64,000 nt of DNA from Mucilaginibacter ginsenosidivorax (GCF_007971525.1 NZ_CP042437.1:2294001-2358000), one strand, 5' to 3'. Shown: positions 18,199-27,206, counted from the stretch's first letter. Made by a program: numbers and translations. The notes: generated by a model not told the origin, from the sequence alone.

Positions 18199-18225
18199 TT
18201 GACTCTTGATTCTTAACTCTTAATT
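18191..18225. repeat. Heptamer array 3' of the TPR gene, right member of an inverted pair
   Basis: Five 7-bp units in exact register vary gradually: cttgact (twice), then cttgatt, cttaact and cttaatt. The first units form an arm of the terminator hairpin. Confidence 0.8.
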
Positions 18226-18229
18226 CTAA

Positions 18230-19927
18230 TTACTTGCTTTTTCCGGCTCCGCCTGCTTTGCGGGCGAAGAAAGCTACCACCTGCTTATTATTAGGGTCGT
18301 TATCCCTTGCTTTGGTGTAATTATCAGTAGCCTTGGCTAAATCTTTATCTTTAAACTCGGCATAAGTACCTAAATAAACGTAGGCCTCTGCAAGGTTTTT
18401 CTTGGCTTTATCATCAGGTGCGCCTTTAGCGGTTACAACCTCAATATATTTTTCGTAAAAAGGTTTGGCGTAGCCAACTATGTTGTTACGGTCTTTATCT
18501 TTCAACTCGTTAACACGCGCACGATAGATGTATGCATCTGAAGTTGTAGGGGCTTTTTGAGTAACGTAGCTAAATGCCGAATCAGCTTTAGCAATTACAG
18601 AGTCAGCACCTGGTTTCTTTTCGTCGTAACCGTAGTAGTAGCTGATACCTTCGTAAAAATAGTCAGTCAATTTCACAGCACGGCCACCTTTTACAGTAAC
18701 TAACTTATAAGCATCACCAGCCTGAAGATATTTTTTCTGTTGAAATAATGACTTCGCAATTTCTCCATACACATCTGTTTGTGTTGAATCCATTGTTAAA
18801 GCTTTTTTCAAAGTATTGATACCTACCGAATCAGTACCTGTTTTCATCTGTAAACGCCCCAGGTATAAATAATCGCGGGGAACAATCCTTTTAGGATCTG
18901 CTTTTGTCATCCAGGTATTCATGGCTGTTAAACCGGCTGGATAATCTTTGTTTTCATAAGCCGAATAAGCCAGGTAACGATAAGCCCTCAGGTTTGAATT
19001 TGCTGATTTAGCCAAATCAGCTGCAACAGGCTGCAGTTCGGCATATTGGCCTGCACTGATCAGGAAGTCGGCATAACGCATTTGCGATTCTGGCGACTGA
19101 TCTGTCAGGCTAATATATTTTTTGTATTCTTCAACCGCTTGTTTAATTTTAGCTGATGCCATTTTAGGATCAGTTGTTGCCCACCGGTTATCAGTTTCGG
19201 CCCATTCGCGGTAAGCCGGCCCATAATTAGGGTCGATGGCTAACGCATCCTGGAATTGTTTTTCAGAATCTTCAAAGTTATTAGCATATCTCCACAAAAC
19301 ACCGGTTGCTACTTTAGCAGCAGGGTTTTTAGGGTCGATGGTTGATGCATCAGAGTAAGCCTGGTAGGCTTCGTTACTTTTTATTTGCGAAGCGTAAGCA
19401 TCACCTAAAGTAATTAACAGTTCCACATCTTTAGGGGCAACTACTTTACCTTTTTGCAAAACGGCGATTGCTGCGCTTGCATCGTCAACAGATACCTTAC
19501 CATCTGTAGTTACGGGCAGCAAATAAGCTTTACCTACAAATACATAAGGTTTAGCGCTTTTGCCTGCAAGGGCAATAGCCTGGTTAAAGTTTGTTGTTGC
19601 ACCTGCTTTGTCTTTATCTAAACGGGCAACGGCGCCTAAACCGGCATAGTTTAATCCCGATTTTGGGTTTACAGCAATACCTTTGTTAAAAGCTACTTTA
19701 GCAGAGTCAGAATAATCCTGCTTAATGTACACCCAACCCAGGTAAAAGAAATTTTCGTCCTTATCAGCCTGTGTGGTTGTAAGGTTTTTAAGCATCGATT
19801 TAGCTTTCTGATATTGTTCGGCGTCAATAGCTTTTTTGGCGTCGGCTAGACTTTGCGCAAAAACTGATGATGAACCCATTAATACCAGTCCTAATGTTGC
19901 CTTAGCTATTTTACTGATCATTTTCAT
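18230..19927 (-). CDS. Exported TPR-repeat protein
   Basis: The 565-residue protein starts with a signal peptide (about 24 residues ending S-S-V-F-A-Q) and is otherwise built of tetratricopeptide repeats. Examples are N-F-F-Y-L-G-W-V-Y-I-K-Q, G-L-N-Y-A-G-L-G-A-V-A-R-L and E-L-L-I-T-L-G-D-A-Y-A. They run from about residue 35 to near residue 545. It is a probable periplasmic scaffold. It sits last in the ExbB-ExbD-ExbD-TonB-lipoprotein cluster, 10 bases after the lipoprotein gene. This neighbour set is recurrent in Bacteroidota, but the exact role of the TPR protein is not known to me. Confidence 0.88.
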   Translation of the reverse strand: MKMISKIAKATLGLVLMGSSSVFAQSLADAKKAIDAEQYQKAKSMLKNLTTTQADKDENFFYLGWVYIKQDYSDSAKVAFNKGIAVNPKSGLNYAGLGAVARLDKDKAGATTNFNQAIALAGKSAKPYVFVGKAYLLPVTTDGKVSVDDASAAIAVLQKGKVVAPKDVELLITLGDAYASQIKSNEAYQAYSDASTIDPKNPAAKVATGVLWRYANNFEDSEKQFQDALAIDPNYGPAYREWAETDNRWATTDPKMASAKIKQAVEEYKKYISLTDQSPESQMRYADFLISAGQYAELQPVAADLAKSANSNLRAYRYLAYSAYENKDYPAGLTAMNTWMTKADPKRIVPRDYLYLGRLQMKTGTDSVGINTLKKALTMDSTQTDVYGEIAKSLFQQKKYLQAGDAYKLVTVKGGRAVKLTDYFYEGISYYYGYDEKKPGADSVIAKADSAFSYVTQKAPTTSDAYIYRARVNELKDKDRNNIVGYAKPFYEKYIEVVTAKGAPDDKAKKNLAEAYVYLGTYAEFKDKDLAKATDNYTKARDNDPNNKQVVAFFARKAGGAGKSK

Positions 19928-19937
19928 CTTATTTTAA

Positions 19938-20861
19938 TTATTTACTTTTTAAAATTATCTCTCGTGGCGGTATCGAATCGGGCAGTAACCCAGATCTTAA
20001 TATAATCCGTTGCCCTACATCACTACCTAAAAAGGTTGCAAAACCTATTGCTAAACCAATCTTGCTCGAACTATTAACCAGGTACAATCCCCGGCTTAAA
20101 GGATACTGTTTTAAGACAAGCGATTCCTGTGAAGGTTTAAAGTATTGGCCGGGATACTCTTTATTGGCCTCATCCTTAACACTTACTATTTTCACATTAT
20201 CCACATAAGCGGCAATATCCTTTGCCGGATCGTTTAGCCAGCTGAAACCTGTAATGCCAAGTGCATCCGGGTGTTCGCTAACGTACTTAATAACTTCCTT
20301 ATTTGATTTGAGCGCGTAAATGTTCTTCTGCTTAAATTCCTTATTACCCGAAAACTCCTTCAAATACCTTACCAAACTCGAGTTTGGATTATCAAAAACA
20401 ATTGTTTTATTCAGATCTCCTTGTCCGTTGAGCATCTTCTTCAACGTGCTTACGGTAATAGTAGTATCGTTTGAAGCGTGGTTTACAATTAATGCTACAG
20501 CGTCAATTGCAAATCGTTGCACCTCAACACTTAAACCGCGCTTTATCAGCACATTACGTTCAACTGTGTCGAGATTACGAGCCAATACAGCCATCCGCAC
20601 GCTATCATTTAGCAACATATTAATGGCCTGGTTTTCGGATCTATACAAAAAAGTAGGATTAGCATCAGCATGCCTACTTTTAAATACATATTCTTCCTGC
20701 TCAATAATTGGTGCAAATGATTCATCCGCGGCAAACAGCGCTTTTCCCGAATCAAAAGTGTCAGTCCCTTTGGTTGCAGCAGGGTTTGAATTACAGGCCT
20801 GCAAGCTTAGCGCCGCCAAAAGCAAAAAAAAAGCGCATTTAGTAGTATAGCTATTCATCAT
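19938..20861 (-). CDS. PstS-like substrate-binding lipoprotein
   Basis: The 307-residue protein has a lipoprotein signal with lipobox L-Q-A-C (lipidated Cys23). The remainder resembles PBP-like phosphate-binding proteins (PstS superfamily): a Y-R-S-E-N-Q-A-I-N segment, A-V-A-L-I-V-N-H-A-S, an N-P-N-S-S-L-V-R-Y-L segment and the terminal Y-P-L-S-R-G-L-Y-L-V typical of the family. No pstCAB genes are present. Its place in a TonB operon suggests a function other than classical ABC import. The ATG at 20861 overlaps the upstream small gene by 11 bases; a second ATG follows immediately. Confidence 0.82.
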   Translation of the reverse strand: MMNSYTTKCAFFLLLAALSLQACNSNPAATKGTDTFDSGKALFAADESFAPIIEQEEYVFKSRHADANPTFLYRSENQAINMLLNDSVRMAVLARNLDTVERNVLIKRGLSVEVQRFAIDAVALIVNHASNDTTITVSTLKKMLNGQGDLNKTIVFDNPNSSLVRYLKEFSGNKEFKQKNIYALKSNKEVIKYVSEHPDALGITGFSWLNDPAKDIAAYVDNVKIVSVKDEANKEYPGQYFKPSQESLVLKQYPLSRGLYLVNSSSKIGLAIGFATFLGSDVGQRIILRSGLLPDSIPPREIILKSK

Positions 20862-21081
20862 ACTTATCTTTTTTGAGTACCCTTGAGAAACGCAAAATAG
20901 CGTAGCCTATTATAAAGGCTCCAAAAAGTTTCCGCTGATATGGCTGTAACTGTAGTGGAAGCGCGTCCCAAAACATAATCATTAAGCCTAAAATTATAAA
21001 ACAAATAAATGCGGCAGTTCCTAAAATAAGCAAAAACCGCCTTTTGGGCGATTTTTGCTCTTTATCTAAATTAATTGACAT
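20851..21081 (-). CDS. Small membrane protein of the TonB cluster
   Basis: This 76-residue protein has two hydrophobic segments (about 16-38 and 50-64) and a basic N-terminus (K-S-P-K-R-R-F). I do not recognise a named family. It lies 4 bases downstream of tonB and overlaps the lipoprotein gene by 11 bases, so it is clearly part of the operon. A role in the TonB-ExbBD complex is possible from position alone. Confidence 0.75.
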   Translation of the reverse strand: MSINLDKEQKSPKRRFLLILGTAAFICFIILGLMIMFWDALPLQLQPYQRKLFGAFIIGYAILRFSRVLKKDKYDE

Positions 21082-21085
21082 TATC

Positions 21086-21916
21086 TTAATTATCGGCAGC
21101 TAACGCAAAGCTTACCGGTACACTGTATTGTACACGTACAGGGCGACCGTTCTGAATACCTGGCTTCCACTTCGGCGATGATTTTAACACGCGCGTAGCT
21201 TCTGCATCCGTACCCTGGCTAAGGCTCCTGGTTACTTTAATGTCGGTTAATGAACCATCACGTTCCACAACGAAGGTAAGGATTACACGACCTTGTGTAC
21301 CGTTTTCACGATCAACGGCCGGGTAACGGATATTCTTGCTTAAGTAAGCAATAAATTTATCCTGGCCACCTGGAAACTCTGGTAAATTTTCAACTGATGC
21401 AAAAATCTTATTAGGATCTTCCTCAACAACTTGTTTAATATCCGAGTTACCTACAGGCTCATCAATCCTGATTTCCTGGTTAGGGTCACCTTTCTGGTCT
21501 TTCTGACCAGGGTCAGCTACCTGAAGTTCCTTCACCGTTGGCGGGTCTTTTTCCTTAACCTCATTATCCGGTTTTACAATCGGAGGCGGGAAACGCACCT
21601 GGTCAACTTTTGGTTTTGGCGGTTCCGGCGGCGGCGGAGGTGGTTTTTTGGTTTGATCCACCGGTGGTGGCGGTAACAGCACTACGTCTGTTATCTTTAC
21701 TTTGTCATCAGCTTTCGGGATAAGTCCCCTGATCTTCGCTACAATAGTAGGTGCAGAAACAACAAGCACGAAAAACACGATAGCGTAAATAAGCGCCCTT
21801 GATGTGTTTTTTGAGTTATCCTTTCTAAGCTCATAAGCCCCATAAGACTTATTCCTAAGATTAAAAACAACGTCGATCCATTTCTGATCTAATATGTCTA
21901 ATTTTGATCCAAACAT
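21086..21916 (-). CDS. tonB: Energy transducer TonB
   Basis: TonB spans the periplasm and delivers proton-motive energy from ExbB/ExbD to outer-membrane receptors. The 276-residue protein has a cytoplasmic start (about 1-42), one TM helix (about 43-62), a proline-rich spacer (about 80-115, with P-P-P-P-P-P-E-P-P-K-P-K) and a C-terminal TonB domain (about 180-272) with L-P-E-F-P-G-G and the terminal V-P-V-S-F motif. The window has three complete TonB-dependent receptors that could use it. Confidence 0.95.
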   Translation of the reverse strand: MFGSKLDILDQKWIDVVFNLRNKSYGAYELRKDNSKNTSRALIYAIVFFVLVVSAPTIVAKIRGLIPKADDKVKITDVVLLPPPPVDQTKKPPPPPPEPPKPKVDQVRFPPPIVKPDNEVKEKDPPTVKELQVADPGQKDQKGDPNQEIRIDEPVGNSDIKQVVEEDPNKIFASVENLPEFPGGQDKFIAYLSKNIRYPAVDRENGTQGRVILTFVVERDGSLTDIKVTRSLSQGTDAEATRVLKSSPKWKPGIQNGRPVRVQYSVPVSFALAADN

Positions 21917-21955
21917 TTCTTGTCAGGCTTTAATAGTAATTAACGTTATTTATTA

Positions 21956-22501
21956 TTATTTGGTATCGTTGTAAATATTTTCTCTTTTCAGCAACTCCAC
22001 TTCAGGTGCTGTAATATCAACAATACCATACATTGTTATGTTAGTGATAGCCATTTCATCCAAAACACTTACCATGTTTTTGTATTTTGATTTATCACTT
22101 GGTTTTATTACAACAAACATAACCTTACCCGTTTTTGCCTGTACATCTTTGCCTTTTTCAATTAACAACTTACGCAAACCATCAGGGCGGTAGTTGGTAA
22201 CTTCAGGAGCCGATTTACCAGGTTCTCCAAGGTACCATTCCAATTTGTCATCGCTACCCAATAAAAGGGTTAATGAACGTGAAGCGGCAATTGGCAACTG
22301 ATCTTTGGTTTTTTCATCTTTATCAGGCATCGCAAGGTCCATCGCTTTTGATTTGGCCAATGTTGTGGTCATGATAAAGAAAGTAATCAGCAAGAATGCA
22401 AGGTCAACCATCGCGGTTAAATCTACACGGGTTGATTGCTTTTTACTTCTAACCTTCCCGCCTTTGTGTTTGCCTCCCCCGGAGGTATCTAATTCTGCCA
22501 T
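21956..22501 (-). CDS. exbD: ExbD-type biopolymer transport protein, second copy
   Basis: ExbD couples proton flow through ExbB to TonB. The 181-residue protein has one TM helix near residues 27-45 and the conserved Asp at its start (D-L-T-A-M-V-D-L-A-F-L-L-I-T-F-F). The periplasmic domain is normal. It follows the first exbD after 6 bases. Two different ExbD proteins next to one ExbB is typical for the phylum and may give mixed dimers (inference). Confidence 0.93.
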   Translation of the reverse strand: MAELDTSGGGKHKGGKVRSKKQSTRVDLTAMVDLAFLLITFFIMTTTLAKSKAMDLAMPDKDEKTKDQLPIAASRSLTLLLGSDDKLEWYLGEPGKSAPEVTNYRPDGLRKLLIEKGKDVQAKTGKVMFVVIKPSDKSKYKNMVSVLDEMAITNITMYGIVDITAPEVELLKRENIYNDTK

Positions 22502-22507
22502 GATTCT

Positions 22508-23131
22508 TTATTTTTTAGGGGCAGTACCACCGCCACCAAGATCTGTTATTAAACTAAACTTGTTAACTTTTTGCTTTTGCAAAATACCTACAACATCCTT
22601 AATAACCGGGTATTCTTCTTTGCTGTCGCCTTTAATTGCGATACGCATTTGCGTATTATGCAATGCAACAGTTGCTTTACGGGCTTCGCGAATCCAGTTA
22701 AATAATTCATTACTCACAGAATCTCTTGGAATACCTGGCGCAACAAATTTCTTTTGCTGATCTGCAGATAAAGCGATAAACTGCTTTAACTGGTTCATAG
22801 GCACGCCTACCGAAGTAATTGTAGAAAACCTGTTTTGCTCTTCGGGAGTGAATGTAATTTTATAAATATCACCCATTTGAGTTAACAGTGCCTTACGAAT
22901 GTCGGTTCCTTCAACGCCGAAGAATGCTTTCTGAGACCCTACAGATACTGTACCAAAATCCGACTCAGGCACAGGCTGCTGGATGGAAGATTTCGGAATA
23001 TCGATTGGAACCGGATCTTCCGTTTTTGGTTTTGCAGTTAATATAAAGAAAGTTAGCAACAGGAACGCCACGTCGCACATGGCGGTCATGTCAATTGCTG
23101 TACTCTTTCTTGGAACTTTTATCCTTGCCAT
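22508..23131 (-). CDS. exbD: ExbD-type biopolymer transport protein, first copy
   Basis: This 207-residue ExbD has the proton-path Asp in D-M-T-A-M-C-D-V-A-F-L-L-L-T-F-F (TM about 16-34). Its periplasmic domain is about 25 residues longer than in the next copy, with an insertion around residues 100-150, and it ends in a Gly-rich G-G-G-G-T-A-P-K-K tail. It is encoded between exbB and the second exbD. Confidence 0.93.
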   Translation of the reverse strand: MARIKVPRKSTAIDMTAMCDVAFLLLTFFILTAKPKTEDPVPIDIPKSSIQQPVPESDFGTVSVGSQKAFFGVEGTDIRKALLTQMGDIYKITFTPEEQNRFSTITSVGVPMNQLKQFIALSADQQKKFVAPGIPRDSVSNELFNWIREARKATVALHNTQMRIAIKGDSKEEYPVIKDVVGILQKQKVNKFSLITDLGGGGTAPKK

Positions 23132-23215
23132 ATTAAAATTTTTTAAAAATATATAGTGTATAATGTATTTAAACTCCGCCCGTGTTAATTACACAGCAGA
23201 TGCACTACTATATTT

Positions 23216-24052
23216 TTATTTGTTTTTATGTGACGAAGCAAATGTTTGCACGATGCTGAAACCAGTTTCGTCGATAGCGTAAGTCAGTTTATCAATTTTT
23301 GACGTAAATACGTTGTACATGATAATTGAGATAGCTGAAGTACTGATACCAAATGCAGTGTTAATCAAAGCTTCAGAGATGTGAGCTGATAGTTCAACCT
23401 GGTTAGGCACACCTGAAGTTGCTAACGCCGAGAACGCACCAATCATACCCACAACAGTACCTAACAAACCTGTTAATGTACCAATAGATACTAATGTTGC
23501 GATGATGGTTAAGTTTTGCTCTAACATTGGCATTTCTAAAGCTGTTGCTTCTTCGATGTCTTTTTGAATAGCTAAAGTTTTTTGGTCAACATCAAGGTTT
23601 GGCTCTGCTTCCATTTCGCCATATTTTTTCAATGCCGATTTGATAACGTTTGCTACTGAACCTTTTTGTTTATCACACTCAGCTGCTGCTGCTGCAATGT
23701 TACCAGCGTTAAGGGCAGCCTGGATCTTTCTAACAAAAGAGTCTACACTACCAGTACCTGATGCTTTACCAATTACTACAAAGCGCTCGATAGAGAAAAC
23801 AATAACCATTAATAAGAACGACATGATCAAAGGTACGATAACACCGCCTTTGTGAACTGTTCCATAAATGTTTGCAGGGTAACCATTAGCTACGTCACCA
23901 CCTTTAAAGTTGCTTGGATCACCAAGTATAAATACGAAAATACAAATTGCTACTACCAGGCAAATTGGAATAGTTAAAGAAGCAAATATGCTTGATGCAC
24001 TTGAGCTTTCTTTTTTAACAGGAGTAGTTGGTTTTGTTGGTGCGTTTGCCAT
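23216..24052 (-). CDS. exbB: MotA/TolQ/ExbB proton channel protein
   Basis: ExbB forms the pentameric inner-membrane channel of the TonB motor. The 278-residue protein has an N-terminal low-complexity stretch (P-T-K-P-T-T-P-V-K-K), an extra N-terminal TM (about 25-45), TM segments near 70-92, 182-208 and 222-248, and the family segment G-T-L-T-G-L-L-G-T-V-V-G-M-I-G-A-F. It is first in the operon. Confidence 0.93.
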   Translation of the reverse strand: MANAPTKPTTPVKKESSSASSIFASLTIPICLVVAICIFVFILGDPSNFKGGDVANGYPANIYGTVHKGGVIVPLIMSFLLMVIVFSIERFVVIGKASGTGSVDSFVRKIQAALNAGNIAAAAAECDKQKGSVANVIKSALKKYGEMEAEPNLDVDQKTLAIQKDIEEATALEMPMLEQNLTIIATLVSIGTLTGLLGTVVGMIGAFSALATSGVPNQVELSAHISEALINTAFGISTSAISIIMYNVFTSKIDKLTYAIDETGFSIVQTFASSHKNK

Positions 24053-24449
24053 TACTTTTAAATTTTTAGTTTTAGTTTTTGTTTATGTTATAAGTTAGTT
24101 AAATGTGCTTTTAAAATGCGAATAACAAAAATAGAATTTTCTTTAAATAAAAAAACCATTTATATTATTCTTTACAATTTTTTAATACCAAATTACATTT
24201 TGTGTGCGATTGGATATAAATAACGTAATACCAATAAAATATTGTGTGTTGCCACTACAATTATTTGCAATGAAAACCATTTTTTTTAATATTATCAAGC
24301 AATAGTGATAAAATTTATGCTACTATTTCGTTACACATATATTATGTGCTATAATTGGTATGGCACAATGGCCGTTTTTTTATGCTGTTTTAGTGTATAA
24401 AATACGCTATGAGCCAACTTAATATATAGGTTATGAAGCATTTAGATAA
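24053..24449 (-). promoter_or_regulatory. AT-rich spacer with the probable exbB promoter
   Basis: This 397-base spacer has no gene. On the minus strand TATTTTTG (24126-24133) fits the -7 consensus TAnnTTTG, with a T-rich stretch 19 bases upstream in place of TTTG. That would give a leader of about 65 bases for exbB. Three copies of AATACCAA or its complement (near 24186, 24231 and 24356) occur further upstream; whether they bind anything is unknown. No SUI1-gene terminator was recognised. Confidence 0.45.
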
Positions 24450-24785
24450 CTATCCGCCTGCTTTTTTTGCTTTATAGCCCTCTGCCTGTAACAGGCCGAG
24501 GATTTTATCCCTGAAATCGCCCTGTATCAATATCTCGCCATCTTTTACCGAACCACCCACCCCACATTTTGTTTTTAATTTTTTGCCAATGGCCTCCAAA
24601 TCGGCATCTGCGCCTATAAAACCACTTACCCGGGTTACCAGTTTGCTGCCGCCTTTACGATCGAGGTAGATTTTTAGATTTTGTTGTTGCGGAGGCAGCG
24701 TTTGTGCATCCTGGCTGCCGTTTTCCTGGTATTCAAAATCGGGGTTGGTTGAATAAACTACTCCTGTAAAATTCTTTTTTGCCAT
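24450..24785 (-). CDS. SUI1/YciH-family translation factor
   Basis: This is a 111-residue homologue of eIF1/SUI1 (YciH in E. coli), a family that checks start-codon pairing in eukaryotes and affects initiation fidelity in bacteria. The C-terminal half has the SUI1 fold signature: [15 protein letters not shown], then [14 protein letters not shown] and the final [10 protein letters not shown]. The N-terminal 35 residues are a family-variable tail. It lies 6 bases after the lipid kinase gene. Confidence 0.9.
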   Translation of the reverse strand: MAKKNFTGVVYSTNPDFEYQENGSQDAQTLPPQQQNLKIYLDRKGGSKLVTRVSGFIGADADLEAIGKKLKTKCGVGGSVKDGEILIQGDFRDKILGLLQAEGYKAKKAGG

Positions 24786-24791
24786 GATATG

Positions 24792-25679
24792 TTAGTTTTG
24801 ATAGCTGGCCCCTACTATAACCTTCAGCGAATTTGGTTTTATATTAATATGTAAGTCGGCAGCCATTACCTGCGGCTCGCCATCCAGGTGTATAGGCCCG
24901 GGGCCTGTTCTTTTAATACGGATGTCCCTGCCCTTTATAATTTCGAGATACCTGCTCGCCTCAATTGTTTTAAGCATTAAACGCGCGCCAATCTCGGGCA
25001 GGCGCCAGGCCGGAAATTTACTGATAATGCAAACATCCAGCAGGCCATCCTGTACAGAAGCCCCTGGTGCTACATGCACATTATTGCCCCATTGCGATGA
25101 ATTGGCAAGGCTTATGATAAAAGCTTCGCGTTCATATTTTTTTCCATCAATCTCCAGGCTGTAGTTTTCTGGCTTATAGCTCATAATTTCCTGCATGCTC
25201 GATTTAATGTACGTTAAAAAGCCCCGCTTTTTTCCATGCGAAAACACTTCGGCTATATGGGCATCAAAACCCATACCCGCCATGTTAAAAAAAGGTTGCC
25301 CGTTCATCAGGCCCGAATCGATGGTTTCAACCCTATAGCCTCCCAACGCTTTTATAGACGCTGCGGTATCCATGGGTATGCCTAAAAAACGCGCCAGGCC
25401 ATTCCCCGAACCAAATGGCACCACGCCCAACGCGGTAGTACTGCCTACTATGGCCGATGAAATTTCGTTTACGGTACCGTCTCCGCCTACTGCCGCTACT
25501 ACATCAACTTTACCGGCTGCTTCTGCTGCTATTTGCTGCGCGTGCGAAACTCCGTCGGTAAATATTATATGGTAATCAAATACATTTTTATCAAGGTGTT
25601 GATCTATCAGCTCCGGCACACCATCCTTCTTCTTGCCCCCTGCAATGGGGTTTATTATAAATAACGCTTTACGTTTCAA
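24792..25679 (-). CDS. YegS/DagK-family lipid kinase
   Basis: The 295-residue protein belongs to the diacylglycerol kinase catalytic (DAGKc) family and probably phosphorylates a lipid alcohol at the membrane. The nucleotide-binding G-G-D-G-T-V-N-E motif is at 65-72, preceded by I-I-N-P-I-A-G-G-K-K at 8-17 and followed by P-F-G-S-G-N-G-L-A-R-F-L-G-I-P. The start must be the TTG at 25679: the codon just upstream is an in-frame TAA and no earlier ATG is possible. The substrate is not predictable. Confidence 0.88.
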   Translation of the reverse strand: MKRKALFIINPIAGGKKKDGVPELIDQHLDKNVFDYHIIFTDGVSHAQQIAAEAAGKVDVVAAVGGDGTVNEISSAIVGSTTALGVVPFGSGNGLARFLGIPMDTAASIKALGGYRVETIDSGLMNGQPFFNMAGMGFDAHIAEVFSHGKKRGFLTYIKSSMQEIMSYKPENYSLEIDGKKYEREAFIISLANSSQWGNNVHVAPGASVQDGLLDVCIISKFPAWRLPEIGARLMLKTIEASRYLEIIKGRDIRIKRTGPGPIHLDGEPQVMAADLHINIKPNSLKVIVGASYQN

Positions 25680-25716
25680 TTATCTGTTATTATTTAAAGT
25701 ATCAAAAGTAAATGTA

Positions 25717-25748
25717 TTTTCGGCTTTGTAAAATTTGTTTTATTTTTG
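25717..25748 (+). promoter_or_regulatory. Candidate metK promoter
   Basis: TATTTTTG at 25741-25748 fits the Bacteroidota -7 consensus TAnnTTTG. A T-rich run 20 bases upstream may serve as the weak -33 element. The predicted start point, about 25755, coincides with the start of the riboswitch-like structure, which supports the call. Confidence 0.5.
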
Positions 25749-25756
25749 CAACCCGA

Positions 25757-25828
25757 AAGTGGACTGATTTAACGCCCTTTGTATAAAAGGTAAGGATTGC
25801 AACCACGTAAAAAAGTGCTAATACCCAT
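25757..25828 (+). promoter_or_regulatory. SAM-II-like riboswitch upstream of metK
   Basis: The leader contains, in order, the pieces of the SAM-II pseudoknot: a P1 strand (gtgg at 25759), the conserved ctgatttaac (25764-25773), attgcaa (25796-25802), the closing P1 strand ccac followed by gtaaaaaagtgctaa, and a final accc. Compared with the SAM-II consensus I remember (CUGAUUUAAC, AUUGCAA, GCUAA), all invariant blocks are present and the P1 strands pair. An insertion of about 15 bases (25775-25794) enlarges the loop. It lies 70 bases before the SAM synthetase start codon, so feedback control by SAM is expected. Confidence 0.82.
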
Positions 25829-25898
25829 GCTTCTTTTTACTACGATCCCTCAAAAATCCCCGCTCGGCTGTTTTACGTTAATTGTATAAAAAATTTAT

Positions 25899-27149
25899 AT
25901 GCCATATTTATTTACCTCCGAGTCCGTATCAGAAGGACACCCGGATAAAGTTGCCGACCAGATCTCAGACGCGCTGATTGATCATTTTTTAGCATTCGAC
26001 CCTAACTCAAAAGTAGCCTGCGAAACACTGGTAACCACCGGGCAGGTAATTTTGGCCGGCGAAGTAAAATCAAAAGCCTATTTAGATGTACAGAAAATAG
26101 CCCGCGAGGTGATCAATAAAATTGGTTACACCAAAGGCGAATATATGTTTGATGGCAGTTCATGCGGCGTGCTATCGGCTATTCATGAGCAATCACCGGA
26201 TATTAACCAGGGTGTTGAACGCAAAGCCCCCGAAGAGCAGGGCGCGGGCGACCAGGGTATGATGTTTGGCTATGCAACTAATGAAACCGACAACTATATG
26301 CCACTGGCATTGGATATTGCCCACGCTTTATTGATTGAGCTTGCCGCCATCCGCCGCGAAAACAGCGAGATCAAATACCTTCGCCCGGATGCAAAATCGC
26401 AGGTTACCTTAGAGTACAGCGACGACAACCAGCCACAGCGTATAGACGCCATCGTAATATCAACCCAACACGATGATTTTGACGAAGAAACAGCTATGCT
26501 GGCCAAAATCAGCGCAGATATCATCAGCATCCTCATCCCGCGTGTTAAAGCGAAGTATCCAAAATACGCACACTTTTTTAACGACCAGATTAAATACCAC
26601 ATTAACCCAACCGGTAAATTTGTTATAGGCGGTCCACATGGCGATACCGGCTTAACCGGTCGTAAAATTATTGTGGATACCTATGGCGGCAAAGGCGCAC
26701 ACGGTGGCGGTGCTTTTTCTGGCAAAGACCCTTCAAAGGTTGACCGTTCTGCCGCTTACGCCACCCGCCACATTGCCAAAAACCTGGTAGCTGCCGGTGT
26801 TTGCAGCGAAGTGCTGGTACAGGTATCATACGCCATTGGCGTTGCCCAGCCTATGGGCATTTACGTAAACACTTATGGCACTGCCAAAGTTGCTTTACAC
26901 GATGGCGAGATAGCAAACAAAGTAGAAGAGGTATTTAACATGACCCCTTACGCTATTGAAACCCGTTTTAAACTGCGTAACCCTATTTACAGCGAAACCG
27001 CAGCTTACGGCCACTTTGGTAAACCAAGCGAAACCGTAACCAAAACCTTTATTGCCCACGATGGCAGCGAGCTGGTACGCGAAGTAGAATTGTTTACCTG
27101 GGAAAAACTTGATTACGTTGATAAAGTGAAAGCCGCCTTCGGCCTGTAA
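25899..27149 (+). CDS. metK: S-adenosylmethionine synthetase
   Basis: MetK makes S-adenosylmethionine from methionine and ATP in the cytoplasm. The 416-residue protein has the ATP motif [12 protein letters not shown], the P-loop-like G-G-G-A-F-S-G-K-D and, at the N-terminus, [11 protein letters not shown] with catalytic His14. The length is slightly above that of E. coli MetK (384). It follows a SAM-II-like riboswitch and ends in a strong terminator, so it is monocistronic. Confidence 0.97.
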   Translation: MPYLFTSESVSEGHPDKVADQISDALIDHFLAFDPNSKVACETLVTTGQVILAGEVKSKAYLDVQKIAREVINKIGYTKGEYMFDGSSCGVLSAIHEQSPDINQGVERKAPEEQGAGDQGMMFGYATNETDNYMPLALDIAHALLIELAAIRRENSEIKYLRPDAKSQVTLEYSDDNQPQRIDAIVISTQHDDFDEETAMLAKISADIISILIPRVKAKYPKYAHFFNDQIKYHINPTGKFVIGGPHGDTGLTGRKIIVDTYGGKGAHGGGAFSGKDPSKVDRSAAYATRHIAKNLVAAGVCSEVLVQVSYAIGVAQPMGIYVNTYGTAKVALHDGEIANKVEEVFNMTPYAIETRFKLRNPIYSETAAYGHFGKPSETVTKTFIAHDGSELVREVELFTWEKLDYVDKVKAAFGL

Positions 27150-27176
27150 TCTTTTAAACGAAAATTATAGAATAAG

Positions 27177-27206
27177 AGCGACTGGTGTAAACCGGTCGCT
27201 TTTTTT
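27177..27206 (+). terminator. metK terminator
   Basis: A 9-bp stem (gcgactggt with accggtcgc, one G-T pair, gtaa loop) is followed by seven T. It lies 28 bases after the metK stop. Confidence 0.9.

Noticed and set aside
19938..20861. Phosphate ABC importer component
   Set aside because: No pstC, pstA or pstB genes are nearby and the gene is embedded in the TonB cluster.
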